DNA of 64,000 nucleotides, taken from positions 62,001 to 126,000 of the forward strand of contig JAEPRB010000040.1 in assembly GCA_016758965.1 (NCBI GenBank), written 5' to 3'. The translations under genes and the position numbers were made by a program. Under the pieces are notes generated by a model. The model ran no database searches. It saw nothing but the letters and a program-made list of their open reading frames with translations, and was not told the DNA's origin. Below are positions 23,262 to 34,800 of this stretch, in pieces; the stretch's first letter is position 1; every line of letters begins with the position of its first letter. Origin of the DNA: Circinella minor. Its lineage: Eukaryota; Mucoromycota; Mucoromycetes; Mucorales; Lichtheimiaceae.

Positions 23262-23927
23262 TTGAGTCAAGAAAGCTTGAATCGGCCAAATTCAGACGGT
23301 CATATCATTGGAGAATATTTTAATGAAACAAATGTACTATACAATGTACTATTTTATTACGGATATCATGGATTTTTACATAGTTGGTGTCCTGTAACTG
23401 GCGTATTCTGTGTTTTGTATATGAACGAGCAACGAGTTGACGAAATACTACAAAGTTTTAAGTATGAATACACTATCGCATTTTTTGTGTATACGGCTAT
23501 ACACCTCCCTTCCTCCTCTTATCATTGTAGATTTGTTCTCACCTTGCTTTTTGCTATAGCAATCTATAAATATAATGAAAATAGCAGTGAGTTTCATTGC
23601 CAACTAACACAACCACCCGAAGCTTTGGACCCCTTCATGTTTTGTAATACCTGTCGTCAAAGTTCCTTGTAAGCGTTAATAAGAAGTAAATCGCGTTATT
23701 CTTGGCCTAGCATCATTCCGATCTTGTTTCTTGAAAAGATGTTATCCGTATATATAATAGATTGCCGTGACTTTACTCTTGTCCTGCGTTCATACAAAAA
23801 AGGAAATAAAAAGATGGCCGTTCCCTGGCAGGACGTCCGGTATAACCCACTTTTCATTTATATATTAGAAGAGATCTTGTTGGAATTCCCTGTTGTAGTG
23901 AATAGAAAATTTCGGAATCATAGGTAG
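23262..23927 (+). other. Two coding-like but unassigned frames inside the 6.2-kb unit
   Basis: A frame from about 23330 to 23672 contains a hydrophobic run (FVLTLLFAIAIYKY) followed by a short Cys-containing tail, and a second frame at 23739-23927 contains KKMAVPWQDVRYNPLFIYIL. Neither begins with a well-placed ATG and neither matches a family I know. They may be decayed 5' exons of element-borne genes or chance frames. Confidence 0.25.
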
Positions 23928-24195
23928 AGATAAAAACAACAGTTTACATACGACATTCACATCCTTATCGATTGTTTGTAAATAGCACGTTCTTACTAGT
24001 CATTCAGGAATCTCTATTTCCTATCTACGTAATGCATCCAGACACATTTCTATGCTACATAAAAAGTGTTCTGGCGAGAAGCGTGCGTATTTCACCTAAA
24101 GACATACCGCAAAACCAATAACATAAAGAAGTAAGTCAAAGTTATTAATAAAGAAGAACAATAGCAAGAATCAAAAGTCTTTCCAAAATGAAAGT

Positions 24196-25911
24196 AGTTA
24201 CCTTCAATCAATCGCATCTTCGTTCGACGGAAATAAACAACAAGTACATACGCAATGTACAAACAACTGGTCTAGAGCTGTCGTCTAAAGCACCTGGCAA
24301 AGTACTGACTACTTGTTGTCAATTTNNNNNNNNNNNNNNNNNNNNNNNNNNNNNNNNNNNNNNNNNNNNNNNNNNNNNNNNNNNNNNNNNNNNNNNNNNN
24401 NNNNNNNNNNNNNNNNNNNNNNNNNNNNNNNNNNNNNNNNNNNNNNNNNNNNNNNNNNNNNNNNNNNNNNNNNNNNNNNNNNNNNNNNNNNNNNNNNNNN
24501 NNNNNNNNNNNNNNNNNNNNNNNNNNNNNNNNNNNNNNNNNNNNNNNNNNNNNNNNNNNNNNNNNNNNNNNNNNNNNNNNNNNNNNNNNNNNNNNNNNNN
24601 NNNNNNNNNNNNNNNNNNNNNNNNNNNNNNNNNNNNNNNNNNNNNNNNNNNNNNNNNNNNNNNNNNNNNNNNNNNNNNNNNNNNNNNNNNNNNNNNNNNN
24701 NNNNNNNNNNNNNNNNNNNNNNNNNNNNNNNNNNNNNNNNNNNNNNNNNNNNNNNNNNNNNNNNNNNNNNNNNNNNNNNNNNNNNNNNNNNNNNNNNNNN
24801 NNNNNNNNNNNNNNNNNNNNNNNNNNNNNNNNNNNNNNNNNNNNNNNNNNNNNNNNNNNNNNNNNNNNNNNNNNNNNNNNNNNNNNNNNNNNNNNNNNNN
24901 NNNNNNNNNNNNNNNNNNNNNNNNNNNNNNNNNNNNNNNNNNNNNNNNNNNNNNNNNNNNNNNNNNNNNNNNNNNNNNNNNNNNNNNNNNNNNNNNNNNN
25001 NNNNNNNNNNNNNACTAAAGCACCTGGCAAAGTACTGACTACTTGTTGTCAATTTCAAAGTAATGGAAAAAACAGTCGGTCGACGTGTGGGTACCGCTGA
25101 ATCAGCCACCTACTAGACCTGTGTCCAGGCACGCAGTTTAGATTGCCAAACTAAACTATGCCCCGGAAGTACCCACGACCGACATTGAAGCAGAAAAGCT
25201 ACATAATGGTTACCACAAAAACATTAGTCCCAGTCATATCAACCAACCAGTTTCAGTATTAAGAATACACAGCCACCTTGAAATAATAATAGCTACCTTC
25301 AATCAATCGCATCTTCGTTCGACGGAAATAAACAACAAGTACATACGCAATGTACAAACAACTGGTCTAGAGCTGTCGACTAAAGCACCTGGCAAAGTAC
25401 TGACTACTTGTTGTCAATTTCAAAGTAATGGAAAAAACAGTCGGTCGACGTGTGGGTACCGCTGAATCAGCCACCTACTAGACCTGTGTCCAGGCACACA
25501 GTTTAGATTGCCAAACTAAACTATGCCCCGGAAGTACCCACGACCGACATTGAAGCAGAAAAGCTACATAATGGTTACCACAAAAACATTAGTCCCAGTC
25601 ATATCAACCAACCAGTTTCAGTATTAAGAATACACAGCCACCTTGAAATAATAATAGCTACCTTCAATCAATCGCATCTTCGTTCGACGGAAATAAACAA
25701 CAAGTACATACGCAATGTACAAACAACTGGTCTAGAGCTGTCGTCTAAAGCACCTGGCAAAGTACTGACTACTTGTTGTCAATTTCAAAGCAATGGAAAA
25801 AAAAAAAAGTCGGTCAACATGTGGGTACCGCTGAATCAGCCACCTACTAGACCTGTGTCCAGGCACACAGTTTAGATTGCCAAACTAAACTATGCCCCGG
25901 AAGTACCCATG
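24196..25911 (+). repeat. 365-bp tandem repeat array, about five copies
   Basis: The landmark TAAAGCACCTGGCAAAGTAC occurs at 24286, 25016, 25381 and 25746. The spacings are 730, 365 and 365, so one copy is hidden in the N gap. Complete copies are nearly identical; the last is truncated near 25911 and carries a longer A run and G-to-A changes (GGTCGACGTG to GGTCAACATG). The period is not a multiple of three and the unit has stops in all frames, so it is non-coding. Each unit contains a small hairpin (AGTTTAG..CTAAACT) and a block starting GGTACCGCTGAATCAGCC. Confidence 0.92.
24326..25013. other. Assembly gap (688 N) inside the tandem array
   Basis: The landmarks on either side are exactly two repeat periods apart, so the N length agrees with one complete hidden copy plus parts of its neighbours. 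Frames drawn across the gap are meaningless. Confidence 0.98.
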
Positions 25912-26208
25912 ACTTAACTTTCGTGAGATAGTAGAAGTAGAAGGTTTTTGTTGTTGTCGTTGCTGGCATCATTAGGATAATCGGAGTATATTTTTCAAAG
26001 AAAAGATTCCTGCCTTTATAAAACTTTTATTACACTTATGTTTTTATGAGGAAGCCTTTTCTTTTCTATACTCAACTCGGTTCCTTTGGTGAAACAATTC
26101 ATGCAAACTAGTTCCGATAGAATCGATGAAGCGAGCGCGCGGTGTCTGGAGTAATTAGTTTTTTGATAACAATCTATTTTTTTTTCAAAATACTGACACT
26201 CTTTATAG

Positions 26209-28089
26209 GGACTATGTGCATTACTTGGAGGAAAACTATAATGAAAAAGATCTTTTAAGAGGATTTTACACTTTTGGTGGATGGAGCCTTGAAGAGCGTT
26301 CTATTGCAGAAAAACAGTTTCAAGCTGCTGTTGGATCTCTGTTGACCCGACCACAACATAACTGTTTCTCATGGGCGTTGAAAGTCGTAACCGATCGGTA
26401 TGCAGTAAGTAAACATATTTCTTTCTGCTTTCGATTATTTTGTTATTATGAGCTTTTATTTATTGATTGTATTATATAGATACTCAATTCAGCGGATACT
26501 GAGAAATACTGGGGAGAATGCGCCATCGTAGGTGAAGTGGTCAGAAGAACCGAAGAAGGGGTAGCCAAGACAAGCCAACAATTGTTAAACGAAAATCTTA
26601 CGACTTTCGCGATCGAAATTCTGTTACAAAACCACCACAACAACAACGTCGGCGCAAGGAGGTATATTAATTTTCATTGTTCGATTGACACTATGCAATC
26701 AGATAAGAGAACTAATATATTATTACACATATTTTAAGATCGAGGAAAATGATGAATTACACTTTGATGGGTTGGACTGTTCACTTATGACGGTGATTTT
26801 AAGAAAAGGGGCAAAGGAAGAAACTGAAACAGTCAAAGGGAAATATAAAAAGGCGTATGTGTTATTGCTACATAAATTATGTACGATGAGCGTATGGGAA
26901 GGTTTACTAACATAGAATCAATATAAGCATTTCAATGAATAATGTTATTGATATTTCGGATACCTTGGAAGATGGTCAGCTTCATAGCGCAATCAACGAC
27001 AATAATACTATCAGCATGATCGTGGAGTCACTCTCATTTGACCCAAAAATACACCCCATTCAATGCAGCGACATGAACAATATTGTAAAGGTAAAAAACC
27101 TATCATTTATGATCTGGGTTCCGTTACGTCTTTTCTATGGGTTACATTCTCATAATCAGTGTGATTTAATGGCTCTAGAAAATCGATGCAAGTAGAAAAG
27201 TCAAGAAGGCTTTGTCCAACATATACTGACACTTATCCAGCAGCAAGGGATCTAAGGCGTTGGTGGCACGCTTATATTGTCATGTGTGCGTATATTGTTT
27301 TTATATCTATGTTACATATTAAGTTATTAAGTATGAGTGCTGATGACTGTTCAATAGTGTGGAGCTTCATGCATATGACAACCTAGTTTTTAATGCTGGA
27401 ATCATTGTAAAATTTTCCCAATGCTCTTACATTGTTAAAATTTGGGGGCCACTCATTGAAAAAACCATGGCGGGTACTGATATTCTTTCTCAATGGTAGA
27501 TATTGGCTTTTTGATTGGGTGTAGGTCGGTGTGATAATCGCTGGCTCTAACTTCATCAATTTTAGGGGTGACACTGTACCTGATAATTTTAATGGCAAGG
27601 ACAACCGACAAATCAAGCCCAGAAAAATGGATTTGAGGTTGATGTGCATGGCAACCGATATTGCTACCGTCGACTTGGGCGTCGGGGAGTTTGCGAAATC
27701 TGTTCGATGCACCAAGTATTTTACTGACAAGGCCAAAATGATAGTATGCAACAAAGCACAGTTAAATACATTTGTCAAGACATTGAAGCCGTCGCAAGAA
27801 GATATTAAGGAATTCTCATTGCCCATGGTACAAATAATGGGTATGATTAAAGTTATGATTAAAAAATGCTGCTGCCTCTTGCTTCATTGATTTCTAATTT
27901 TTTCAAGATATTTAATCGAATAGGGTTGGAAGCAGAAATCTCAACATTAAGACTGGTTTCAAGTGAAGCTTACGTAATTCAGAAGGTGGCAAATTGCACT
28001 ATTGATGGAGATCCTTCAAAACTTTCTAGTTCGATGGAACCAGTTGTCCAGCTACTTCATACTATCCGGGTAATTTCTTTTTGTTTTGT

Positions 28090-28122
<33 letters not shown>

Positions 28123-28336
28123 CTTTTCTTTTCTTTTCTTTTCTTTTGTTTAAGACTACTAATTCTAACATTTCTCTCAGATGCTAGCCACTCGTGTCAA
28201 ATATAAATTGGAATCACTTACAAGTTACGAAAATAACAAGACAAATATGCAATCATTCACCGCCACAAATACCACAAGGGGTACATCTGCTACCAGTTGC
28301 ATCAGAAATATCAAAGAAACAGAACTCAGCGAGTAA
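26209..28336 (+). CDS. Mucoromycota accessory family protein with a possible PD-(D/E)XK core, status uncertain
   Basis: Chain of exons: 26209-26404, 26480 to about 26652, about 26739-26854, 26928-27090, 27196 to about 27250, 27358-27495, 27566-27840, 27924-28069, 28181-28336. Characteristic pieces are NSADTEKYWGECAIVGEVVR, FDGLDCSLMTVIL, KIWGPLIEKTMAGTDILSQW, GDTVPDNF, RKMDLRL..DLGVGEFAK and EAYVIQKVANCTI. The last four junctions join in phase. Two places do not resolve cleanly: the 26652/26739 junction is one base out of phase, and a stop appears near 27250. The 5' start is not found because the tandem array lies just upstream. The family is common in Mucorales as hypothetical proteins; function unknown. 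The D..GE..K layout and following helices match the pseudogene at 19603 and recall PD-(D/E)XK nucleases, though here the spacing is E-x-x-K instead of E-x-K. Confidence 0.55.
28077..28149. repeat. (TTTTG)n(TTTTC)n pentanucleotide tract
   Basis: About six TTTTG units followed by about five TTTTC units, inside the last intron of the accessory gene. It forms an extended polypyrimidine stretch ahead of the acceptor TCTCTCAG at 28180. Length variation between isolates is likely. Confidence 0.85.
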
Positions 28337-28739
28337 TATATTGAAAAGATTACGTATTCATGAGAGAATGTATATCATAATAAAAAGTGATGTAGCAGTT
28401 GTTATGTGAGTAAAATGAATGTGATGAATAAGTACCCATAAGTCACTTCACTTTTTGTATGTATGTCATCAGCTACACCCTTCCTACATTTTTTTTGTCG
28501 CCACACAAACGATAGCAAAATACATTTTCATTCATAAATCTTTCCCTTTCTTTCTTCTTCTTTTTAACTTGTTAAGGGTCTATAAATAAATTTGGATTAA
28601 TTCAATTATATGAACAAGCTGATCTTCTTGTTGCTTCGATTGTATAAAGTAGGCCTAATAAGTTATAAATAAACTGTTATATATATATATATATATATAT
28701 TATGTATACAAACGTTTCAAGGCGATGAAATCATAGTAA
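28337..28739. other. 3' flank of the accessory gene inside the 6.2-kb unit
   Basis: About 0.4 kb of A+T-rich sequence with a (TA)n run at 28679-28700. No frame of note. Ends at the right inverted repeat. Confidence 0.5.
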
Positions 28740-28895
28740 TTACAATCTATGGCCGCCATCAAAATTTGCCATCAATTTAAAATTACGTACAACTGCCACA
28801 GAAATTTCCCTCACGCCAAAATAAAAAAAATTCCCAGCCGCCATGATGTAAAAAATCGTTCTGCCAATCATTAGGTAAAGTCCTGTATCATGCAT
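28740..28895 (-). repeat. Right terminal inverted repeat of the 6.2-kb unit
   Basis: Inverted copy of 22707-22863: three substitutions (all transitions) and one T indel. Outer edge TATCATGCAT, inner edge TTACAATCTATGG. Confidence 0.9.
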
Positions 28896-31800
28896 CAACG
28901 ATAATCCATTTCCTTAATTGTTTTGAATCATACTAATGATAAGGAAAATATCATATACGAATGTTTATATAAATTACTATATGAAATTTTAAGAACGATT
29001 GTTCTTCACTATATTGATACATTGTTGATTAGGTATTATTTTAAGCGTATCATCCAGAAATCTAGTTGATAAAAAGGTAAATATATATAGTCACTTTCTT
29101 TTTTCTTTGTTTTAATTTTTTATTTAATCACCATCACTATTTTATTTTTTGAGAATTATCATTTGCTAATTTGTTTTTCCTTGTTTTATTCTTCACGTTA
29201 ATCCTCTTGTAGTTCGTTGATCTTTCTGTTCTATTGCTCGTTCACTTTTACTAATTCAAAGCTTTCTTTTTAATTGGCATGTTACATATTGAAGATTTCT
29301 CCTCTGTTTAACAAAACTATTATCATCCAAGTGACAAAGTAACTTCTTTTGACTTGGTCAAACATATTTATCATTTATATTATTGATCTAACCCCATTCA
29401 TCTCTTTTATTTAAATTGTTGATACCCTGAAACGGAATCTGAGCAAGCTAATTATTTTATTTTGGTTATCATTCAAAGAGAGGAAAAGATGGAATTTTAT
29501 AAATTTACATTCAAATATATATAGAGACTATTCTTTTTGATTCTTTTTTTCTATGTATTCCCAAAATGATTCCCCTTCCCCTTTTATCTCTACTACTTAT
29601 TCTAGTTGATGAATACTATAATATAATTTGTTAAAAAAACAAGTATTCTTTCATTATTTTGAAATTACTTTTATAAGTTTTATTGATATTTCCTACCAGT
29701 AGTCACAAACAAGCACATGGTACAAATACGAGCTGGGGACTATTTTATAAAAGCAACAATATTTGGCATTGTGAGTTAAACTTCAAGTTGCTTATAATAT
29801 ATACATTTGGGATAATTATTATATTGAATGTTCGAAAATTTCACTGATCAAACAAAATTTTCAACATATTGATCTCTAAACCTTTATATCCATGGAATTA
29901 AAAATCGGATTTCTACACTCAATTTCTATATTTTTAAACGCAAAACACTGTTGATAGAAGACCCATTTAACCGCATATCCGAAGAATTAATATTCCTTTG
30001 TATAATATGTATCCAGTCCTTTATTCTTTTTACCTTTTCCCTGTACTCCCCACAGGGTTTTTCATTTTTAAATTTTAAAAATTATGAAGTGTCCCAAACA
30101 AGTATGTCCAACCGGACGATGTGTTTAATGGGAACTTTAAATAAAATAAATCAATTTATCGTATGATAGAAGACCCAAACTCCAAAATCCATGAACTGTC
30201 CCAAACAAGTATGTCCAGCCGGATGCTGTGCTCACTTCTGGAGACGTTAAATATAAACAAATCATTTAATCGCATGATAGAAGACTGGCCAAAAAGGAAA
30301 AAACGAGTATTTTGATAATTTGCCTTATCGTCACCTATCCCTCAAAAAAAAATTATGCTATTTTCATTTTATTCTTTCAACAGCTCAGAGATAGTTTCAT
30401 CCGTTCTACTTTCCGTTTTTTATTCTTATTTTTATTAGCATATTGCGGCGTTCGTTTTATGTATTGAGCATTAAGATAATAGACTAATCATATGTGAAAG
30501 GAAAAATATCATCCTTAATTATCGAAGACGTCGACCAAAAAAAATGGACGTACGTACTGTAAAACTTTAATAACGGTCTGTGCGTAAATAGAATGAACTT
30601 ATTACTTTATCTAATAATATAGCATTGTTTTTTTCCTAGCTTCTTCTCTTTATTAACGCTATCCGGTTGGTGCTCAAGATAAATTTAAAAAATAATAACA
30701 TACAGGAATGATTGTTACTTCCATAAGTCACCTATTCACATAATAAGATTAGTAGATAAGGAATATTAGTGTAACAAGGTGCTCTGCCTTCGTACGTAGA
30801 ATTTTTTTTTTTTTTTTTGCTGTTGAGTCACAATGCTGTACGATTAAATTATATAAAACAAACGGAGCTACTTTACTGTAACAGTATTATACATTACACC
30901 AATATTGTTATAGGTATTCGTTGTTCCTTTTTTCGGTCTTTTTTACAAAATAATACTAGTTGCACAACAGAAGCTCAAGTTTTGATTTTGTGTAATGCCA
31001 AACCGTATATTTGTAAAACGAATATGTACACAAACATATACATAGTTGTGCTTTTTGGGATTAATCACAAGTGAAGACATGTGTATTACCCTTTGTATTA
31101 AAAAAAGTGCTTTTCTTTTCGTACGTAGTTGATGGCTATATAAGTATATGATTTCATCGTATAATGTTCACTGATACCTTATCGCCACTTATTTTTGAAA
31201 TGATAACCTGAACTTTTTACCGAAAAAAAAATTACTTTTGGAGACCTTTTTTTTTTTATATAACTTAAGCGTGATTATATTTAACTTTAGACGAAATCAA
31301 TGGGAAAGATTATCAACTGTTAAAAGAAAAATAGAAAATTAAGAAACCGAAGGAAATGCAAAGGGAAAAAAAACAATTCAGTCATTTTGATTCTAATCAA
31401 GAGAGGAAGAACGTACCCCACATGGACAAAGCAACAAGTTTTCCCATTTCTTCTCACCATTGCTACATACTGATGAAAACCTATATTTAGTATGTACATT
31501 TTAATTCACGCGTATTTCACTTTATTTTATGTAAAGTCCATCGGATAAGTAAATTTAATCCGTCTTAGCAAATGCAGTACTTTTAACACGGTCATTGTAA
31601 ATTTGGATGATTGCTATAAATTTCTAGCTAGCGATACTGTACACATATATTTGGTGATTAGTACAAAACTGAAATGGATAATAATAGATACACACAAAAT
31701 TTATCTCGAAGCATCATCAAATAAACATGCCCGTTAAATTACCAAAAATATCACAATCTTTTAGCATATTGAAAATATAATGTTACTCCTCCCCATCTTG

Positions 31801-34800
31801 AAAAAATGTGAAACAACTAAAGATTTGAATATTTTTATCAAAATAAACAAGTAAATTAACAATATATACCAACTGTTTTTGTTCTTGGGGAAAGTTTCTA
31901 AATATTACATTGAAGATTGTTTAGAAATTAAAGAAACAGAAAAGGATAAAAGGAACCCTACTAACAGAACAAGCAAGAATTTCAAAAAAACAACAATGGG
32001 TAATTTTTTTTTTTGTAATATTTGTTGCCAAATATACACCTCTAGTATTTGAAAAATTATATATGCCACGAATTCTTATTTTTTTAATTATACTACGTAT
32101 AGCATTGTATTGAGCTTTTGCAAGTTAATCATATTATATATTCTTTTAATGGTGTAAAATCGGTATACTGATAAATACAACCACAATATTGCTAATTAAA
32201 ATGCAAGTCCGCCCGATACGAAAAACATCGGATCGAATAAATGGGTCCATGGTTCATGGGTATGGAAATATTAAAATCTATGTATAGTTCAAACATTGTA
32301 TTTTATATATAGCACCAAGTGGCCTGTGTCCAAATAGAATCAATATATATTCCAGATAGAAAAATGGTAATTACCTATATCAGATATATAATGAATGAGA
32401 CATTATTAACGAGCCCTTGGAATTTCGACATATATAAATAAAAGGTTTTCTGACACCCAGAAATCCATCTCATTTTATTACAATATATTCTAGTCCATCT
32501 ATTTCTGACATTCCTACGCTACTTCCTTACGGCCATATGTTTTTGGTTTGAAACTTTTTACTTTATTAAATTGGAGAATTTAAATGACTCGTAATCATGG
32601 GTCTTGTAGTACGAGGAGAATAGAATAATAGATAACTAAGATGGAGAAGTGACAGTAGTAGTCAAAAAAAATCCCAATAAAGAAAGAAATATACTACTAG
32701 TGCGGGAGATCGTAGTATCTTACGACCATATATCGATATGCACCGGTCGATTCGACTTCTGTAATAAAAATAAAAGTTTTAACTGTACGTATCCTTATAC
32801 AAACTCTCTGATTGATTCCGATTGTGAATATAATGTGATATTAAAGACTTTTATTTATTTTATCTACAAATACAACAAGTCATAATTCTTAATAAACAGC
32901 CATTCTTTAATATAAAGTAATTTATAATTAGTTTTCAATAGAGAAGGTATAATTTACATGTTCCATTTATATAATATACACTCGATATATATTTCTATAT
33001 AAAAACAACATGGAAGATCCCATTTCACAAACACTTTTAATTAGTTAAGCTTTTTTTTTTGTTATTTGCTATATTACTGTTAAAGCACAAGATTTTTAAA
33101 TTTGATGATAGGAAAATTTTAAAAATTATTACTACTGCGAGTAAAGAGTGATCACCTTCGCATTAAGCATGTCAATATATTGATGTTGTCATATAATTAA
33201 CTGATATTATTACAATACGTATTAAAAGATGAATTGTGGTATTAAGGTGCAGTTAAAATATATTTTATTAGAATACGTATGCCATTAAAGCTACTTCGTA
33301 ACATTCAAAACTAACTATTGTTTATAGGTTAATTAGCATTAAAAAAAATTGTGTCAGATGCTAGTATATGGAGCAATTGGTGAAAGAAGAATAAGTTCAC
33401 GAGTAAGAAAAACCCGGCTATATACAAGGGCTGAATATACGACAAATAATATTACAATGCTTTAAAATTACTATGGAAAAGGACATTCTGAAGTCACATA
33501 TTTACGACAATAATTCTAGTGCTTCAAAAAAATAGAAAAAGCAATAATTGTAATTGATAAAAATGGAATGTAACAAAATGAGATAATATTAATAACTTCA
33601 ACGATAGTTTTTTTATGAATAGTCCACTTTCTTTACTAACTATTCAACTATGTACTATTTCATAAAATAATGTGTGTAATATTTTTGGACGTAATAAGTG
33701 ACAGAAGAAAAGTTGCTGTCAAAGCGTAAAACTAGTCAGTTATGTACTCCGTGCCCTTTCATCATGGAATGTTATGGCCATTTTAAAGTGTTGCACAACT
33801 TTATTTATAGAAATGAAATTGGTAAAAAAGGATTTACTATTTCAAATAAAGTTGTTGCTAGAGAAAATAAGTGAGAAGTATTACAACCCTGAAGAAGGAG
33901 ATTGTTCTGTTTGTTTTCTAGACATTTTAATTTTTTGAAAATTTAATTTATTTATATAATATGTACAAGGGAAGAAAGATGGTCAAGAGAGAGAAAAATT
34001 CTATTGAAACTTTTCATTTCTCTCCATGCACAGCTGAGTGATGACCGTCGCTGCACTGCCCGGTCATTTCAAATTTTCGTATGGGCCTTTTAACGATTTT
34101 ATTGCTTGCTATAGATTTATAATAATCATCCAAAATTCTTTGTAATAATTATCTTAAGCTACAATTGCTAATAAATTTTTATAATAGAATCAAAAATTGT
34201 ATTAGAATCCTCAATTTTTTATATTTTCAAATGCTAACTACTATATACTGCTATTTAGCTTATAGGACATTCGACTACAGAAGCAATGTGTGATCTTTTT
34301 TCATAATCCATGTGTCTGATCACCACCATTTTTAAAGGACTTTCCCTCGCTAGTCATCATAAAACTCTCTACTGGAAATTCATATCTTTCATTTGAAATG
34401 TGTTGGTTGTCACACTTTGTATATCTTCAAATTCATAAACTACTGTATCTGAAAATAAAAACGAAAGCTTATCCCAATGAAAGGTGATTGGTTTATTGTA
34501 AAAAAAAAAAAGCTCTAGCCTATCGCGTCGCATTTTTAGGAATAAAGAACAATCTTACACTTAATTTTTTTAGAGTATATTACCCAGCAAACTGTTATGT
34601 TTTAGGATAAAGTTTCCGTATTACAAAAGCGCTCTTAATTTTTTTATGCCGTTGTTGAAGTACCTTATATATTACTATGATAACAAACCAAATTTTATTC
34701 GAATGTACGCTATATTACTTCTTCGTCTTTTAAAATGACTACATATGATCAATTTTCTAAGAATGTTAAAAAGAGTATATTCATATAATAATGCCGTGAT

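Larger units (their letters stand above)
22707..28895. mobile_element. 6.19-kb unit with 156/157-bp terminal inverted repeats
   Basis: The two ends are inverted copies of each other with only three substitutions and one indel in 157 bp. Between them lie open frames of unknown origin (23262-23927), a 365-bp tandem array with an assembly gap (24196-25911) and a mostly open accessory gene (26209-28336). Long inverted ends enclosing cargo fit a DNA transposon such as a Mutator-like or a yet unnamed type. No recognised transposase is inside and no clean target-site duplication flanks it (left flank ends AACGTA, right flank begins CAACGAT), so this may be a non-autonomous or unusual element, or two copies of a short repeat that happen to face each other. 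Confidence 0.6.

Noticed and set aside
24188..25109. Long frames of 240-276 codons on both strands across the gap
   Set aside because: They consist almost wholly of N-derived residues; the flanking array is non-coding and its period is not a multiple of three.
24196..25911. CRISPR array
   Set aside because: Units are 365 bp, fully repeated without variable spacers, in a eukaryotic genome.
22701..28902. Target-site duplication AACG around the 6.2-kb unit
   Set aside because: AACG occurs on both flanks but at unequal distances from the inverted ends; four bases in A+T-rich DNA are not evidence.
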